A stretch of 64,000 bases of DNA from the NCBI GenBank assembly GCA_043228905.1, contig JBHGNT010000003.1:2542001-2606000 (forward strand), read 5' to 3'. The translations under genes and the position numbers were made by a program. This document shows positions 32,242 through 42,403 of this stretch, piece by piece. The DNA is from Azolla caroliniana (lineage: Eukaryota; Polypodiophyta). The stretch's first letter is position 1, and each line of letters opens with the position of its first letter. The notes beneath the pieces are model-generated. The model saw only the letters and a list, made by a program, of their open reading frames with translations, made no database searches and was not told the origin of the DNA.

Positions 32242-34738
32242 CTATTGATTGTCACAATAGATCTTCATTTCTGAGAGTTTGAAAATGTCAAGCTCTTCAA
32301 TAATTGTCTTAATCCAGATTCCTTCTTTGGGTGTGAGAGCTGTTGCTACATACTCTCCTTTAGTACTTGATAGCGCCACCGAAGTTTGTCTTTTACTTCG
32401 CCATGCTATAGCACCTCCAACAAATGTGAAGAGCATACCAGAGGTTGATCGAGAGGTGTCAATATCCCCTCCCCAATCAGAATCCACCCAACCTTGCAGG
32501 GGAGCATGAAGCCATCCGTTGAATTGGGATGAATTCTGGAATTGGAAGTTGCGGTAGGTATGTACCATGTCTTTGGTATGTTGTAGGTAGCGGAGAACCC
32601 GCTTTAGGGCTTGCCAATGTGCTATTCCAGGATTTTGCATAAACCTATATAGAAAACCCGCACAAAAAGATAGATTTGGTTGTGTACAACTTACCAAATA
32701 CCTGACACTTCCTAAAATTTGGCGATATGGAAGCGATGCCATGATTTTCTCGTCCATTATAGTTTGTGGACTATCATTAGAAGATAGTTTGCATGGTACT
32801 GTCATTGGTGTTTAGGTTTGCAATCAGCCATGTCAAATTTCTTTAATATATCTTCCACCAACTTCTTTTGTGAAAGAGTGAGAGTACATTCCATTCGATT
32901 TCTAGTTACTTTGATACCAAGGCAAAACTCCATTGGTCCTAAGTCTTTGACTGGAAACTTCATTTTTAGTTGGGAGATGGTCTTCCTCATAGCATTAATT
33001 GAATTTGAAGCAATAGGGAGGTCATCAACATATACACCAAGAAGTATAAAATTTTTACCTTCCTTTCGGATGCATAACTTTGGTTCTGCTTGAAGACGTT
33101 TGAATCCAATAGATTCAAGATAAGTATGTAGCTTCAAATGCCACATTCTAGGTGATTGTTGGAGACCGTATAAGGATTTCTTGAGTTTGCACATATGATG
33201 AGGATTCTTTGGATCTACAAAGAAGGGACGTTGCTCCATATAAATTTCCTCATTCAAGCCACCATGAAGGAAAGCCGTTTCTACATCAAGATGGTGTAAT
33301 TCTAGGTTTAAGCCAACACTTATAGCAAACATAAACCTTAGCGGAACTACTTTAAGAGTTGGGGCAAAAGTGGTTGTGAAGTCAAGACCTGGAACTTGTG
33401 AAAAACCTCAAGCAACATGCCGTGCCTTGTGTCGAAGTAGAGCTCCTAGTGAATCAAACTTCTTGGTCAAAACCCATTTGTTTGAGATGATATTTTGGTT
33501 TTCTGGAGGTTTAACAATTTCCCGAGTGCCATTCTTTAGCAAAGCATCAATCTCAAGTTGCATTTCTTCTTTCCACTTGACACTATCCGGTCCATGAATG
33601 GCTTCTTTAGCACTAAGGGAAAAATTATCATCATCAAGAATTTCTAAATCATCTTGTGCAAAATCCACTTCGGGAGAAAGATCAGCCATTAGTGCTTCTA
33701 ATGGTTCAATGATGTCCATAATTTCTTTCAAGCTTCTAAACTTAGATCTCCTTGTGGGAAGACAAGGGTAAGCATCTTCATCACCAAGCAATTCAAGATC
33801 AAGATTTGGCTCCAAATGGGAGGAAACTAAGGAAACATCTTCAGGGGATGTAAAAACTATATTAAAATGGAACCCTAATTTTGAATCAGAGGGAGAATGC
33901 CAAGATTTTCCTAAGTTTTCAAGATTTGTTGTAGAATCAATTGTTTCATTAGTTGAGTAATGAGATATTGGTTCACCATCATTTTTTATTGTTATGTCCT
34001 TATTGTTTACAGCTGAGAAGGGTGTCGATGCAGATGCATGATCCATCGCTGGAATTGTAGTGGCAAATACGAGACCTATTGTTGTTGTTGTTTGTCTTCT
34101 CAGAAGCACCTTTGGAACTGTTGATGTTATCATAGGAACTTTTGTTGTTGCCACCGGAACTGTCGTTGTCGATGTTGAAACTACTGGTTGTTACCACTCT
34201 ACTAATGTCATTTCAAGGTTGTATTCTCCTCCATTCTTAGAGGTTCTTCAATATATCTTCTTTCTTTTCTCAAGTCATTTCCATTGTTCACATGCAATCG
34301 ATTCTCCATGTCTTGCATTTCCATTTTTCCATGTGATAGTTCATTGTTGTAGAATAGAGCATCTTCATAAAATGTCACAGACCTACTAAATATAAACTTT
34401 TGATTGCTAGGATCAAATAGTTTGTATCCTTTCACACCTGCAGCCTCACCATATCCAACCATGATACATTTCTTCGCATGTGGATCCAACTTCTTCCTTT
34501 TCTCGTGTGGTATGTGACTATATGCAATCGAACCGAACACTCTTAAGTTTGAATATTTTGGTTTATGTCCAAACCAAACCATGTATGGTGTGTGGAGACC
34601 TAGCACTTTGTGTGGCGATCTATTTGGTAAATAGCATGATGTAGCTACTGCCTCTTGCCAAAACCGATGTTCAAGTCTTACCACTTGCAACATGCTTCTA
34701 CTTGCATCTAGTAGTGTTCTATTCTTTCTTTCTGCCAC
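32242..34738 (-). pseudogene. Copia pol: integrase end, reverse transcriptase, RNase H (interrupted)
   Basis: 34738-34208 has AERKNRTLLDASRSML, YLPNRSPHKVL and LRVFGSIAYSHIPHEKRKKL of the integrase. 34154-33408 leads into the reverse transcriptase (NQNIISNKWVLTKKFDSLG). 33332-32802 continues with HHLDVETAFLHGGLNEEIYM, SLYGLQQSPRMWH and the catalytic YVDDL. 32805-32242 is RNase H (DSDWGGDIDTSRSTSG, SSTKGEYVA). The readings lie in different frames separated by stops, for example after KARHVA. The catalytic YVDD is intact. Confidence 0.9.
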
Positions 34739-35042
34739 TCCGTTGTATTGTGGCTTGTGTAGTACATTGAACTCATGTCTGATGCCATGTACATTGCAGA
34801 AATTCTGCCACCATTATCTGACCTAACGCTGTTGATTTTACTTTGACATTAATTTTCAGCCATGGATTTATAATAGGTAAAAGCTTGGAAGGCTTCAAAC
34901 TTTTTCTTTAAAAAATAAAGCCTGGTAAATCTACTAAAGTCATCGATGAATGAAATGAAATGAAATAGTGATTACCGGAAATTGATTTCTTTTGGAATGG
35001 ACCACAGAAGTCCGAATGTACTAATTACAACTTTCTTTCAGA

Positions 35043-35312
35043 TCAGCGTTTGTTGAGGGGAAACTTCTGTCTCGTTTGTTTCCCATAAATACATCCTTCA
35101 CAAAGTGAAAGGTATGTAAATGGTTGTGTTGCCATACCCTCTCCAAGCTTATGAATTTGACATGTCTTCATGACTCTTGGATGTCGATTTCCGAGCCGAT
35201 AATGCCATAGTAAAGTATGATCAACTTGAGAGTTTCTTGAGGCAATGTGTGCTTCAATTGGTGTTTTGTCCATAGCTTGAAGGGGGTAAAGTCTTCCATG
35301 TTTTGGAGACAC
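35043..35312 (-). pseudogene. Copia GAG pre-integrase segment
   Basis: LYPLQAMDKTPIEAHIAS, LLWHYRLGNRHPRVMKT and LCEGCIYGKQTRQKFP form the HHCC-type zinc region. The integrase core between 34740 and 35040 is broken by stops. Confidence 0.85.
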
Positions 35313-35411
35313 TATCTTTACAACTTTTCTTGATGGTAAGGTATATTTGATAATTGCACAATTGTGATGAAATTCAATTATTGTACCATTTGTAGTGGCT
35401 TCCCTTACAAA

Positions 35412-36023
35412 CTACAAGTTCTTCGCCAAGCCAAGAACATAGTATACATTGGATATACTAATTGTTTGCTCATTGTCTATTGACAGATGAACTGTTCCCT
35501 TTCCTAAAGCCAACTTGATTGCATTGTCACAAAATCGAACTTCCAAAGATGTAGGAAGTTGGATGTAATCATGAAGAAGGTTTCTGCTATGGGTAAGATG
35601 ATGGGTTGCACCTATATCAAACAACCATAAATTTTCCACATTGAAGTTCTGATTGGTTGCCACAAATTCTTGGATAAAAGGGTCATTATCTTCTTGTTGG
35701 TTTTGTACTGAGGCTGTATGAACATGTGTCGAGTTTCTTTTACTCTTATTCCTGTAATCGTATTGCTTCTTTCTGTAGTCTCTTTCCATGTGACCCGCCT
35801 TACCACAATATCGACAAATGATTTGAGAGGAAATACTAAGGTTACCTGATTTTTTATTCTGGAACGATTTTTTATTGTGGACCTTGTTTCCATCATGTAT
35901 AATTGGTATGTTCTTTGTATACTTATTATTGTTTTGGAATTTGTTTCTATTAAAGTTACATCTTTGATACTTCATTGTTGATGTTGTTGTTGAGGTCGTT
36001 GATGTTCCTTCACTCGAAACCAT
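35412..36023 (-). CDS. Copia gag C-terminus and protease start
   Basis: The 203-residue reading has an Asn/Lys-rich stretch, a zinc knuckle CRYCGKAGHMERDY in which the last Cys of CX2CX4HX4C is Tyr, and the protease start LFDIGATHHLTH where D[ST]GA is expected. It begins only about 80 bases inside the 5' LTR. The usual gag N-terminal 200 or more residues (DUF4219/UBN2) are missing, apparently by internal deletion. Both altered motifs suggest loss of function. Confidence 0.85.
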   Translation of the reverse strand: MVSSEGTSTTSTTTSTMKYQRCNFNRNKFQNNNKYTKNIPIIHDGNKVHNKKSFQNKKSGNLSISSQIICRYCGKAGHMERDYRKKQYDYRNKSKRNSTHVHTASVQNQQEDNDPFIQEFVATNQNFNVENLWLFDIGATHHLTHSRNLLHDYIQLPTSLEVRFCDNAIKLALGKGTVHLSIDNEQTISISNVYYVLGLAKNL

Positions 36024-36091
36024 TTCTGCAGACCTTCCGGATCGACCTGTAGAGAATGCTTAGAGAGAAAATGGTTATCTAGGATTGTTTT

Positions 36092-36104
36092 GGCTCTGAT
36101 ACCA
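36092..36104 (-). other. Copia primer-binding site
   Basis: TGGTATCAGAGCC directly after the 5' LTR, complementary to the 3' end region of initiator-methionine tRNA as in most plant Copia elements. Confidence 0.85.
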
Positions 36105-36310
36105 TGTAAATATGTATAAAAACGCCCTACATGATGATTCTTATTGATGGTAAATATATAGGTACAATCTTGGAAAGCAGTTACATATGAACCTTCATGG
36201 TTCTTAAAGTAAAAACAGGTACATGTGAACCTTCATGGTTCTTTATTCATGGTAAGTATTTTCTAATATCCTAATATATATATATTGCTTACATTAATAA
36301 TGTTCTAACA
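36105..36310 (-). repeat. Copia 5' LTR
   Basis: 206 bp, minus-strand ends TGTTAGAAC and ATATTTACA. Confidence 0.9.
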
Positions 36311-36404
36311 CTTCGAAGAGTCACAAGCTCCAAATGAAAAATTAACTGATCTAAAGTAAATGAAATCCCAAAGGAATGAAAAATAAGAGAAGTAAAAAGC
36401 TTCT

Positions 36405-37919
36405 TTAGTTTTTCCCTAGGGCTTGATTAAGTTCCCCCAGGGTGTGATTAATTTCCCTTAGGGTGTAATTAAGTTCCCCCAGGGTGTGATTACGTTCCCC
36501 CGGTGTGTGATTACCAAATGAATCGTAATAGCCTACGATTGTGTAGACCGTCTGCAATGCTGAGAATAGGAGTAGTAGAAATGCCACAAGCAGCGAAATC
36601 ATTAGCCATGGCCGAGAAAAATACTTTTCACGGCACTCCACAAACATGGGACGCCAAGGGTTCTCATAGTGGTGCTGTATATCGCGTATCATGTCGTCCC
36701 ATCTCTTGCATGACTGAGTCGAGACGTTGGTGCACATGTCATTCCACATCTTGACCATCTTCTCATCACTCCCCAAGTGATTCTCTATGACCCCCGCCTT
36801 AGTCAAGATCGCTACATCCTCCGGTGTGTCGATGAGCGAGTCCATGACGACCGCATACTTAGTGAAATCGCCACCAACTTTGGAGGTTTGCTCATGGGCA
36901 ATGAGGTTCCGCAGAATATCCTCCGTGCCATGGTACACCACAAGCCGTGGGAGACCAAATCGAAGGCGTCTCTTGTTGTAATGCATCACTGATATGCCAC
37001 CCCCTTCAATCCCCTTGAACCAGATGCCGGCTTTCGACAGCTGAGATGCTGTTGGCAAGCAATCACGAAAGATAGTTTTCTTGGGAACTGCTAGTTTCTT
37101 CTTGCAAAGATTCCATAATCGTGAGAAGCTAAATGGATCCATGGCTTGACTCCCATACTTTTGTAATGGTTCCCTGAGGACCCAAACATATAGGCAATCA
37201 AGTAGATGACTGCAAGTGTTGCAAAAATCAGGAATTTGAAATCTCTGGACAAACTCTGTGGAGAAACCCTGGCCGATAAGGAATGGATCGTTTATCGCAA
37301 CAACATAAAACAATCCTTCCTGGAGTTCATCCCATTCTGATTCGGGTTGCTTTGGAAACTCTTCAATCAGCTTCTTTAGAAATGACATGGGAATTTGGTT
37401 GCCCATTACGAACAAATCCCTCAATACTTGGTTGTATGTAATGTCATTGTAGCAGAGTGTGTGGAAGTGGTCGTGTTCCCCGGCTATGGCCTCCCATTTA
37501 GGCAGAAGAAACAGCAAGAACTCACGAATAAAGATGGTATCCACAGTGACCAAAAGTTGGAGGGACTCAGAACTATATCCGGGAAGGCCTGAATAATGTT
37601 TGTGAAGATCAGAAGGGTCATAGCAGAGGCGTTGCATGAGCTCTACCACATCTGATATCTTATGTCGTCTAATGAATTTATTCACGCACAGTGCCTTACA
37701 ATTATAACGAGCAGGGCTCCCACTAAGCATTTCATGTAATGGTCCGATGGTCAAGGTCTGCGGCCGATATGATTCTGGCTTGACATCCACTAATGCTTTT
37801 GTAGGCTTCGAAATCTTCATGTATACAAGTGTATCAGCTTTACTATCAGTCTCATTGATGCTTATTATCATGTTTGCTCTCCATTTGTCTTCTTTAGTAC
37901 AGGATTCAGATTGATTCAT
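36405..37919 (-). CDS. DUF247 family membrane protein with a seven-residue-repeat C-terminal tail
   Basis: A single 504-residue frame with the whole family pattern: KWRANMIISINETD, ISKPTKALVDVKPESYRPQ, LTIGPLHEMLSG (about 50-70), LLVTVDTIFIREFLLF, FVMGNQIPMSFLKKLIEEFP, LLDCLYVWVLREPLQK, LPTASQLSKAGIWFKGIEGG, LVVYHGTEDILRNLIAHEQT, SLIDTPEDVAILTKAGVIEN. A membrane helix (PWLMISLLVAFLLLLFSALQ) spans about 438-462. Its paralogues end there. This one adds 39 residues made of five seven-residue units: NHTPGER, NHTLGEL, NYTLREI, NHTLGEL, NQALGKN. The first four start with N-X-T sequons. The start ATG aligns with that of the paralogues. The gene appears intact and is probably expressed from the promoter at 38126-38175. 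Confidence 0.93.
   Translation of the reverse strand: MNQSESCTKEDKWRANMIISINETDSKADTLVYMKISKPTKALVDVKPESYRPQTLTIGPLHEMLSGSPARYNCKALCVNKFIRRHKISDVVELMQRLCYDPSDLHKHYSGLPGYSSESLQLLVTVDTIFIREFLLFLLPKWEAIAGEHDHFHTLCYNDITYNQVLRDLFVMGNQIPMSFLKKLIEEFPKQPESEWDELQEGLFYVVAINDPFLIGQGFSTEFVQRFQIPDFCNTCSHLLDCLYVWVLREPLQKYGSQAMDPFSFSRLWNLCKKKLAVPKKTIFRDCLPTASQLSKAGIWFKGIEGGGISVMHYNKRRLRFGLPRLVVYHGTEDILRNLIAHEQTSKVGGDFTKYAVVMDSLIDTPEDVAILTKAGVIENHLGSDEKMVKMWNDMCTNVSTQSCKRWDDMIRDIQHHYENPWRPMFVECREKYFSRPWLMISLLVAFLLLLFSALQTVYTIVGYYDSFGNHTPGERNHTLGELNYTLREINHTLGELNQALGKN
36408..36512 (-). repeat. 21-bp tandem repeat encoding the DUF247 tail
   Basis: Five in-frame units of the type GGGGGAACTTAATCACACCCT with substitutions encode the seven-residue tail repeats. 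Confidence 0.9.
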
Positions 37920-38119
37920 TTCACGTGTAAGGCTGATTTCCTTGTTGATATTGTCTTAAACTTCTTCTTCTTCGGTGGGCACGAACTTGATGCTTTCTTG
38001 TAGAAGTACCAGCCCTAGTCTTTTCTTGGAGGAGATAAGAATAGAGAGAAAAATGTGTGTGGGAGAGAGAGGGAGATAAGAATGCCAGAATCATATATGT
38101 ATGGAGAGAGAGCATAATC

Positions 38120-38260
38120 ATGCCATTTTATACAATGTCATAGACAGCAAATATTCTATTCCGTTTTTTGGTCAATTCTTCGATGATTTCAGAAATCTCG
38201 TGGCTGTGGATGAGCTGAGTATACCTAGCAAAGTGAACTCCTTATTGAAAGGTTTGTGAA
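38120..38260 (-). promoter_or_regulatory. DUF247 promoter (gene at 36405-37919)
   Basis: Minus strand: AATAAGGAGTTCACTTTGCT, CTCAGCTCATCCACAGCC, GAGATTTCTGAAATCATCG, W-box TTGACC (38170-38175), then TATAAAA (38126-38132) in TATAAAATGGCATGATTATG. A pyrimidine-rich leader follows. W-boxes are WRKY binding sites, so stress or defence control is a reasonable inference. Confidence 0.7.
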
Positions 38261-38689
38261 TGGGCGCGGACGTTTCTCAATCCATGCTCCATGCCATTCT
38301 TTAATTTATATTACAGGCAAGATTGATCTTGATTTTAGTTAGAGACAAAGTTTTCCTTTTTCTTGAGGCAAAGTTGTTATATCTTTTAGTGTCCCTCTCT
38401 GTTGATTAATGATAGTAAATGCTTCAGTGATTACATAATTTTTCACAACATATACGACATCAGATTAGAATATGGTATCAATTAACATGGACAATTAGTG
38501 GAAAATGGGTACGAATTGACTCAATCATTTACATGCTGTAATTGTTTGAGAGGAATTAAATACAAAAAAAATAAACTAAACTTTGCGTACGAATTGACTC
38601 AATCAAATGTCCTGGAAGAGCTCATGAAACACCTCGTTCCTGACACCATTGATCTTAACAACCATTAATTGATCTTCTACCCAATATAA

Positions 38690-39040
38690 CATTAACAAAT
38701 TATTTAAACGTTTGCTCTTATTGACTCAGGGACTTTTTCCTCTTTTAATTTAGGAAATGGGCACTTGTTGGCTAATTTTAAACATTAACCTTCAAAAAAC
38801 AAGTTTGAATTGAAAAGTTCTTAATGGACAACACTCCTGTCAGAGAAAATGGCAAAGAGCAGAATATAGGGCATTGAAAAGTAAGCGACATTAGTAAGAA
38901 TACGTACAACATTTGTTTTTAATGCAGCACCACATTATCATAAGAATGCTATTAATTATATGACACTATATATGAAACGAGGCGTTGAACATTTAAGCTA
39001 GACTAGATACGATGTTTGATTAATGTTTTCTAAATTCTTA
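38690..39040 (+). repeat. Cluster repeat module P, copy 1
   Basis: TTGAAAAGTTCTTAATGG.CAACA, GAGAAAATGGCAAAGA, GGGCATTGAAAAGTAAG, GCACCACAT.ATCATAAGAATG and TTTAAGCTAGA recur at 45130-45430, 48550-48890, 53510-53870 and 60810-61110, always in this orientation. Confidence 0.8.
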
Positions 39041-39234
39041 AGAGATTTAATTAAGAAATATCAAATAGAACATTTGACTTTTATGGAAAATGAAATGATT
39101 ACTGGCTCCTTGAGATACCCACAGATTCTCATTACAATTAATTATCTCCATCTTGTCTATATTCCACTGTAATTATCTCCCTCTTGTCTCTCTACTAGAA
39201 TAAACCAAGGCTTCAACTCTTAAATTTGAGAAGC

Positions 39235-39530
39235 ATAAAAGAATTGATTTAATTAGAATTGAATGGAGCATGTGCTTCCTATAAAAAATGACAGGATTCT
39301 TGTCTCTACATGTATGCTGGAGACATCACAAATTCTCATTCTTATCTCTCTTTCTATTCATCCTTATCATTGTTGGACAAATAGATAGAATATAGACTTC
39401 CTTATCATCTGAGGGTAGGAATTCATAGAGATGTATAAAAAGAGGAGTGGCTCTGCTTGACCAAATCCTACAAGAAAGTATCAACTAATTAGTGCTCCAC
39501 AGAAGAAGAAGAAATCAATATTACAATGCC
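39235..39530 (+). promoter_or_regulatory. Promoter of a lost divergent DUF247 copy
   Basis: The segment matches the reverse complement of about 56985-57265, upstream of the relic at 56287-56944. It includes GAATTGAATGGAG, ATAGATAGAATATAGACTT and a TATA box in GATGTATAAAAAGAGGAGTGG-like sequence near 39432-39452. Confidence 0.65.
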
Positions 39531-39629
39531 AATGGATGAACCTGATCATGAACCCAACTTCACCAAATGTGAATGGAGACAAGTCTACATGAGAGACCCT
39601 TTTGACATGTCTCCTTCCAATGTATTCTG
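39525..39629 (+). pseudogene. DUF247 N-terminal relic C
   Basis: MPMDEPDHEPNFTKCEWRQV followed by YMRDPFDMSPSNVF matches the start of the minus-strand relic at 56944 (EQPNFTKDEWGHYMKEM). The reading ends in a stop and nothing further of the family is visible downstream. Only the leader and about 34 codons remain. Confidence 0.65.
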
Positions 39630-39639
39630 ATCATAATAA

Positions 39640-41835
39640 CCTTTTAGTGTTCCCTGACATTTTTGCTACATCACTACAGCAACTCTGGCTTTCTTTGCAT
39701 ATATCTATTTCTTAATCACTAATGATGAGAGTGTCTATGGTAAAATCAGTGCAGCAAACTCACAAAATTGGATGGCTCTGTGGTGCTTTATTTTGTGTGC
39801 TTGAATTACGCTACCAATTGGTTTTTTTTATCACTTATGTATCATAAGTGGGATATTTTTGTTGAATGATTAAAGAGCAAATTCAGACAGATTCACGTCA
39901 TGAACCCTGATGTTTGTGTTATCAATCTGATTTAACCATGTGAGTAAATGAATGCATATAGTAACATAAATTTTTCTAATTGACACTTAATAGAGAGCAG
40001 TCAAGTACATCCATAACTTTTGGATGTAAGGAAGATTTAATTTCATTCATTTGAAAGAGCCTTCTACTGAGTTGGAGAGCTTTACCTTGCTGTCCAATTC
40101 AAAATCTCATCACTCCATAGCTAATATTTTACTAACCACGTAATAGTATTATATGAACAAATGGTCAAGAACCTCTTTTACAACTATTACATTATAAATT
40201 TTTGCGTCATCCAACTGTTATGTCAGGTTGCATATTACATTATCTTTAATGTATCCCTTATTGTGGATAATTCATAATTACTGTGTTGGAAACCTGATTC
40301 TATCCCCTTAGGTCACCATTACCAACCTTAAAGATACCAAAAGCCGGGACTAACAAGCAAGCCATGTAATTAATTGGGCCTAGAAAGGACGTGTAATTCA
40401 TAAAATAATAATTATGCCTTTGAACACAATTGCTTGATGTGTAAGATTGTTCAAAATTCACCATTGTTCAAGTAAATCATCCTATTCGGTCCCTATTTCA
40501 TCCTCTCTTTTTTATCATACTCTTTTCTGGAGCACTTGTCTCTTCCTGTGTCCCCTTGATCAAGAATCCTGTTGTAATTGGCCCCACAGCTGCCACAGTT
40601 CTTCACATTATTGTTTCAATGTCCAACCCCTCTACTGCAGATTCTATAAACAGATCCTTAACTACAAGCATATCTATGCCCAGAAAGACGAAGCACATGC
40701 TCGGCATGTGCATTCGGGATTGATTAAATATTAACACACATACAATGTGGGAGTTCAATGTTTTCAAAGGTTAATCTAACAATATATTGATTACTAGATT
40801 TTATTTAACTCACTCACACTATGCATAAGCTCAAAGCATAGTTTCAGAACCAGGGAGAAATTGCTCAAAACATTCAATTCATGGCCAATGCATATAAAAT
40901 CAAAAGGGAATGCTCAAATTAACAAACCAGTGATTCATCTAACTTATTGAATGATCTACGAGTGATTCATGAGACCTGTGCTTCTCCTCCTCCTCCTTTC
41001 CTTCTTCGTCCCTGTATATATCAGCAGAAGCAGGGGAGAGGATGATAGAATTTAGTTATGATGAAAAATGTGGAGGAAAACTCTAAAGGCCATCAATATA
41101 AATATGTGCATCCACATCATTTTAATAAGCCATACTAATTTTCTTAAGATTAATAATGTTATGTATTGTATGATTATGGGGCTTTCTCATTTGATAATTG
41201 TAGATAGAAGCAATTTAAAATGCAAATTAAGGGAGTGATTAGTGCAATTAAGGCAAGAGAAGTAATGGAATACCTGTTTCAGCACCATGTCATTGATGCC
41301 TGTTTCGTTCACAAGAACGTCTTGTACTTGTAACGCTTAGATCTATCTCTGATGTTTAGTTACAAACTTCTCAATCATACAATGAAATCACTCGAGGATT
41401 TTATCTTAACAGAAATTTGGATCAAAAGTAGCATGGCCGACCATGTTTTCAAGCATATTGTTATTTATTATTTGAAGTTAATCATATATATAGTCCAAAT
41501 TCTACTTTAGTTCATCTCAATCATTGGTTAATCTCTGCACGTGGAAACTCTTTTCTTCTTTCCAAAGAAAGCCAAGCATGTTTAGCTAGTTTTGGTGGGA
41601 CCCATGAAGACCTCTTATGTTCTGAAAAAATTCTATATTCTTTTAAACATCTTCTTTTCTATAACTGGTCTTGCTTCTTGACAATATGATATATTCTGCT
41701 CTCACACTTTCATTATGACATTGTGATGATGATGAGAAGGCATGGCATTCGGACCATCTTTTAAAAGGTTATATGTTGAACTTGAATGTCAAAGTGTTAT
41801 TTTATTATGCTTGAATTCACACCGAAAAGGAAAGA
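39640..41835. other. Long spacer, no gene recognised
   Basis: AT-rich. Short open frames such as 40447-40734 have no recognisable features. No LTR or ordered repeat was noticed. Confidence 0.4.
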
Positions 41836-41839
41836 GTTA

Positions 41840-42360
41840 ACCTTTTGTGCTTAAGACCTTTATCATTGTCAATTGAGAACAAAAGGTTGGACACAAATGT
41901 GCTTCTGGTTGAATAATTATACAGCTTGGATTTTGAGTAACGTCGGAGACATCAAGACTTCCATTTTCAGCAAATACGGTTCAATGCTGCATCTAAGTTT
42001 GAGCTCTTGGGTAAATTTTGGCTATGCATTGTATGCCTACAAGTGGGCGATCAATGCGTTCATGATTGTCTAATGAGATTCATACAAAACGTAGTTCGTT
42101 TTAATTGATTGTTTGTTTAAAGAGATACTTGGTAATACACTAATCACCAATTTATTATCACAAGTACAATGTGGGATTACAACTACCATGTTTGACCATG
42201 TTTTTTTGTGTCCATAGACTCTTATTCCTTCTGACTTAAATTTAACTTCTACCATGACTACTACATCTTCCAAGAGTCACAAGCTCCAAATGCAAAAATA
42301 ACAGAACTAAAGTACAATGAGATCTCCAATCAATGAGAAATAACAGAAATAACAAAGCTG
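41840..42360 (-). repeat. DUF247 3'-flank repeat (copy C)
   Basis: It is the uninterrupted counterpart of 31300-31773 plus 36311-36400 and shows the empty Copia target (CATCTTCCAAGAGTCACAAG at about 42264). Confidence 0.8.
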
Positions 42361-42403
42361 CTTTTCTTGCCCTAAAGGGTTTGGTTAAGGTTCAATTGTT
42401 AAA

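Larger units (their letters stand above)
31774..36310 (-). mobile_element. Ty1/Copia LTR retrotransposon with CTTCG target duplication
   Basis: LTRs lie at 31774-31998 and 36105-36310. In minus-strand sense they begin TGTTAGAAC or TGTTACAAC and end ATATTTACA. CTTCG flanks both sides (31769-31773 and 36311-36315). The primer-binding site TGGTATCAGAGCC (36092-36104) directly follows the 5' LTR. The domain order is zinc knuckle, protease, GAG pre-integrase, integrase, reverse transcriptase and RNase H, which defines Copia. By eye the LTRs differ at about six substitutions in 200 bp plus a 21-bp and a 2-bp indel, suggesting a fairly recent insertion. The gag N-terminus is absent and pol is broken into several frames, so it is non-autonomous. 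Confidence 0.93.

Noticed and set aside
34060-34389. Plus-strand frame rich in Val and Thr
   Set aside because: It is antisense to the Copia pol reading.
26074-36310. One large Copia element spanning the gag relic at 26 kb and the pol at 32-36 kb
   Set aside because: The 32-36 kb element has its own LTRs and target duplication. The 26 kb relic has a different LTR, and a DUF247 gene lies between them.
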